The notes below the pieces were generated by a model. The model was not told where the DNA came from and did not search any database. It saw only the letters and a list, made by a program, of their open reading frames with translations. A stretch of DNA of 22,703 bases from Pelargonium cotyledonis (Eukaryota > Streptophyta > Magnoliopsida > Geraniales > Geraniaceae), in assembly GCA_036897625.1 (NCBI GenBank), contig JAYMTA010000966.1, positions 1-22,703 of the forward strand, read 5' to 3'. Below, in pieces: positions 20,418 to 22,703 of the stretch. Numbering within the stretch: the first letter of the stretch is position 1; each line of letters starts with the position of its first letter. Both the position numbers and the translations under genes were made by a program.

Positions 20418-20495
20418 CAGATAGGATATATGTCTTGAAAAGGTTCCTTAGGCCGTCGCAAGATAGGATTTTGGCACCTTTCTGTATAAAAAAAA
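20418..20495 (+). mobile_element. 78-bp poly(A)-ended retroposed fragment
   Basis: Bounded by the exact 15-bp direct repeat AAGGAGCAAAACAGT (20403-20417 and 20496-20510) and ending in a run of A. This is the signature of target-primed reverse transcription, so it is probably a heavily 5'-truncated SINE or LINE 3' end. The parent is unknown. Confidence 0.65.
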
Positions 20496-20585
20496 AAGGA
20501 GCAAAACAGTGAGAAGCTCTTTAAAAGAGCTGTTTTGAAAAATGAGCTAAACAACTTCTGAACAATATCTCCTTTAAGGAGCTAA

Positions 20586-20785
20586 ACGGTCGACCATTTG
20601 TGTTTTATGGTCCACCATTTAATTTCATGTATAACTTTCACGTAAAAAGTCAATGTAGCAACGGTCGACCATAAAATAAAAATGGTATACTATTTTCATA
20701 TATGATTTTCAGGCAAAAGCATCTACCAAAATGACTTTAAAGTAAAAAATCAATGCAGTAACGGTCGACCAAAAAAATAAAATGG
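20586..20785. repeat. Three spaced copies of ACGGTCGACC
   Basis: Identical decamers at 20586, 20661 and 20761. Each is followed by an A/T-rich AAAATGGT- or ATGGTCCACC-like segment, and the second and third are preceded by AAAAAGTCAATG or AAAAAATCAATGC. They form an imperfect tandem repeat with units of 75 and 100 bp. GGTCGACC is itself a palindrome. Confidence 0.7.
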
Positions 20786-21540
20786 TTGATTGTTTCATGT
20801 GTTTACCTCCTTTACCAAACAAACAATCATATTTTATCTCATTTACTAAACAAACTTTTACAATCTACTATCCTTACAGCTCCTTACAGTCAGTTATTTA
20901 TCAAACATAACTGATTTTTTGGAGCGTCTCCTTACAATTCCTTCAAATTTTTACCCTCTCTTTATACCTTCTTAAAGTTTTGCAGTAGACTAAAAAACAA
21001 GCACTAACACCTCTGAACTCGAAAATGGCCTAATCTGTCACCATCAAAGTTAATTATAGTAAAAAAAAAAAAAAAAAGGGCCAACCCTATGGGGGAAAAA
21101 CACTGAAACAAAAAAACCTTAATTTGAAGAAAAAGAAGAACAAGCTACAAAATGGAACTTTTAACATATTTTTATCAGACCAAGTCAAGATTTTAGTATT
21201 TCATGTGTTTCATGCTATAAACTTTATAGCGTCATTTTGTAATAGTTTACAAACAATAACATTATTATACTAAATTAAAAAAAAAAAACTAAAATTGCAT
21301 TAATATTTCAAACAATTCGGTGGCACATAAAACGATATTACATATAATTGCATTAGAAAAAAACATAAAGTTGTCGGCCATCCAATTTTATCCTCAAACA
21401 AAAGTACATGTACAGAGCCGTCTTAGTTGGAAAATAAAAATAAATCAAAATTGAGATAATAAAAATAAGCAAATAAAAACAAAGAAGAAGAAGATCAAAA
21501 GGTGGACTGTATGCTCTCTAAAATAGGAGTAGCATTTAGG
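20786..21540. other. AT-rich intergenic DNA
   Basis: Includes repeated TTTACTAAACAAAC and CTCCTTACA words (about 20810-20940), A-runs near 21060 and 21280, and purine-rich sequence before the LINE. No gene, RNA gene or bounded element is recognised. Confidence 0.5.
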
Positions 21541-22703
21541 GTTTAGTGTGAGGGTTCAGTTTAAGCTTGTGAGGCGGCGGCGGCTTTGATCAGAACCGGC
21601 GGCTTAGACTAGAGGCGGAGTGCAGCGGGGTTCTCGTGGTGGGGATGGCGGTCGTGGGCGGTGGTGCAGAGCAGTTCAGCGAAGAGATGGCGGTCGGAAA
21701 TGGCATCGGAGGGAGGCTAGGGCGAGGCAGTGTCGGGGTTGGGAAGAAGGCTGGGGATGGTGGCTCTGGAGGAGGAGGAGACTGGAGGTTTAGAGGTGGC
21801 GCCGGAGGTGCCCGGTAAGGCAGGATGGTCGCGGCCCACATGGAGGATAGTGGGAAGGTTTCTGACACAGGCGATCATTAATTTCGATGCGATGAGCCAA
21901 ATGATGGCTTCGAACTGGAAGCCAGCAGCAAACATGCGATCCATGGAGGTCATGGATGACGAGATCAGGTACAAAGAGCAGCGTTTCATTTTTGAATTTT
22001 ATCATGAAAATAATGTGAAGGGGTCCTTGAGGAGGGAGCATGACACTTTAATTATCATGCTCTCTTGTGTAAGCTATTGGAGCCAGGTGAAACGGCAGCT
22101 TCGGTTGAGTTAGTTCATATGGGCATGTGGGTCCAATTGCATGACCTTCCGGAAGGTTTCCGGACTGAGAGGATGTGCTAGTTAGTTAGGAACTTCATTG
22201 GAAAGTTTGTGAAAATGGATCCGCATATTTTCACAAGAACCGAACCTCCTATATTCGGATTCAGGTGATATTGGATGTGCGTAAGCTAATCAAAAGGAGG
22301 TGGCGGGTCAAGATACCGAGGGGCACCTGGTCGTGGATTAACTTCAAATACGAAAAGCTTCCCCGTTTCTGTTTTTGTTGCGGGACAATAGGACATGGGG
22401 ACCCCCAGTGCAAAGAGCTGATTCAACACCCGGAGGTGGGGGAAGGAGAGGGCCCATGGCATCTGGCTAAGGGCCATACCAAAAAATGCAGGGAGGAACA
22501 TTGGAGCGAGGTGGCTACTGGGAGATGAAGAGGTGGTGGAGGCACTCAGTCCCATGGAGGTGGTGCCGAAAATCACGAAGGAGAGGGTCCAACAACAGGA
22601 AGAGCAGGTAGGGAGGTTGGTGGTGGATGGCGAAAGGCGGAAGACTGAAGGAAATAGAGGTGCTGATGGGGTTGTTGATGAACAGGCGAGCCGAGATGAG
22701 GTG
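21541..22703 (+). mobile_element. Decayed non-LTR retrotransposon (LINE), 5' leader and ORF1, cut by the window end
   Basis: GC-rich sequence in contrast to its flank. It begins near AGGGTTTAGTGTGAGGG, passes a Gly-rich stretch, and then encodes a DUF4283-like region and a zinc knuckle, the usual order in ORF1 of plant L1-type LINEs. The reverse transcriptase would lie beyond the window. The left boundary is approximate. Confidence 0.75.
21730..22528 (+). pseudogene. LINE ORF1 remnant: DUF4283-like domain plus CCHC zinc knuckle
   Basis: Product would be a nucleic-acid-binding chaperone of an L1-type plant retrotransposon. Pieces in order: WRIVGRFLTQAIINFDAM...RFIFEFYHENNVKGSL (frame of 21730, to about 22065); MWVQLHDLPEGFRTERMC, stop TAG at 22179-22181, then LVRNFIGKFVKMD (frame of 22080); RIQVILDVRKLIKRRW...INFKYEKLPRFCFCC (frame of 22256). 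The knuckle is C-x2-C-x4-H-x4-C at 22370-22411 with intact ligands. At least two frameshifts (about 22060 and 22250) and one in-frame stop show it is dead. The following Gly/basic linker also has stops. Confidence 0.82.

Noticed and set aside
21590..21868. Proline-rich minus-strand frame
   Set aside because: Antisense of the Gly-rich LINE leader; no independent support.
22286..22576. 96-codon minus-strand frame over the zinc knuckle
   Set aside because: Shadow of the LINE ORF1 frame on the other strand.
1..22703. CRISPR array, operon, tRNA or rRNA gene
   Set aside because: None found: no regularly spaced identical repeats with unique spacers, no complete tRNA-like cloverleaf, and all genes are intron-rich eukaryotic units.

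Overview
This is a stretch of plant nuclear DNA, most likely from a eudicot. The evidence is AT-rich introns with GT/GC-AG borders, three multi-exon housekeeping genes whose joined products resemble Arabidopsis proteins, and several plant-type transposable elements (Stowaway-like and Mutator-like MITEs, LINE, SINE, and a TRIM-like LTR element). The species cannot be named from the sequence.

Layout. 1-1102: non-genic flank with a GC-rich patch and no recognisable gene. 1103-1911: a short poly(A)-tailed retroposon bounded by an 18-bp target duplication. 2450-9210: 10-exon gene for the alpha subunit of the F-actin capping protein (310 aa); intron 5 carries an old TRIM-like LTR element with a SINE nested inside it, and intron 7 a Stowaway-like MITE. 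9211-10648: intergenic DNA with palindromic repeat debris, a possible solo LTR or cryptic promoter, and a 155-bp Mutator-type MITE with a perfect 9-bp target duplication just upstream of the next gene. 10649-14438: 13-exon gene for a multipass membrane protein of the HGSNAT-like (COG4299) acyltransferase family (471 aa); intron 2 holds a broken duplicate of the start of exon 3, and intron 3 a Stowaway-like MITE. 14439-15827: short repeats, then the promoter of the third gene with two Site II (TGGGCY) elements and a 14-bp palindrome. 15828-19587: 10-exon gene for the 26S proteasome ATPase RPT5 (422 aa), with one GC-AG intron and a MITE of the same family as the one in the HGSNAT-like gene. 19588-21540: AT-rich intergenic repeats. 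About 21541-22703: a decayed LINE ORF1 (DUF4283-like region plus CCHC zinc knuckle) that runs off the window.

The three genes lie on the + strand but are independent eukaryotic transcription units, not an operon. CPA caps actin filament barbed ends, RPT5 drives substrate unfolding in the proteasome base, and the membrane protein is probably an endomembrane acyl-CoA-dependent acetyltransferase with no established plant substrate. From memory, the CPA and RPT5A genes are neighbours in Arabidopsis (AT3G05520/AT3G05530), so this looks like a conserved block with the HGSNAT-like gene between them here. I see no novel multi-gene system. The most interesting material is the history of nested insertions and duplications inside the introns.
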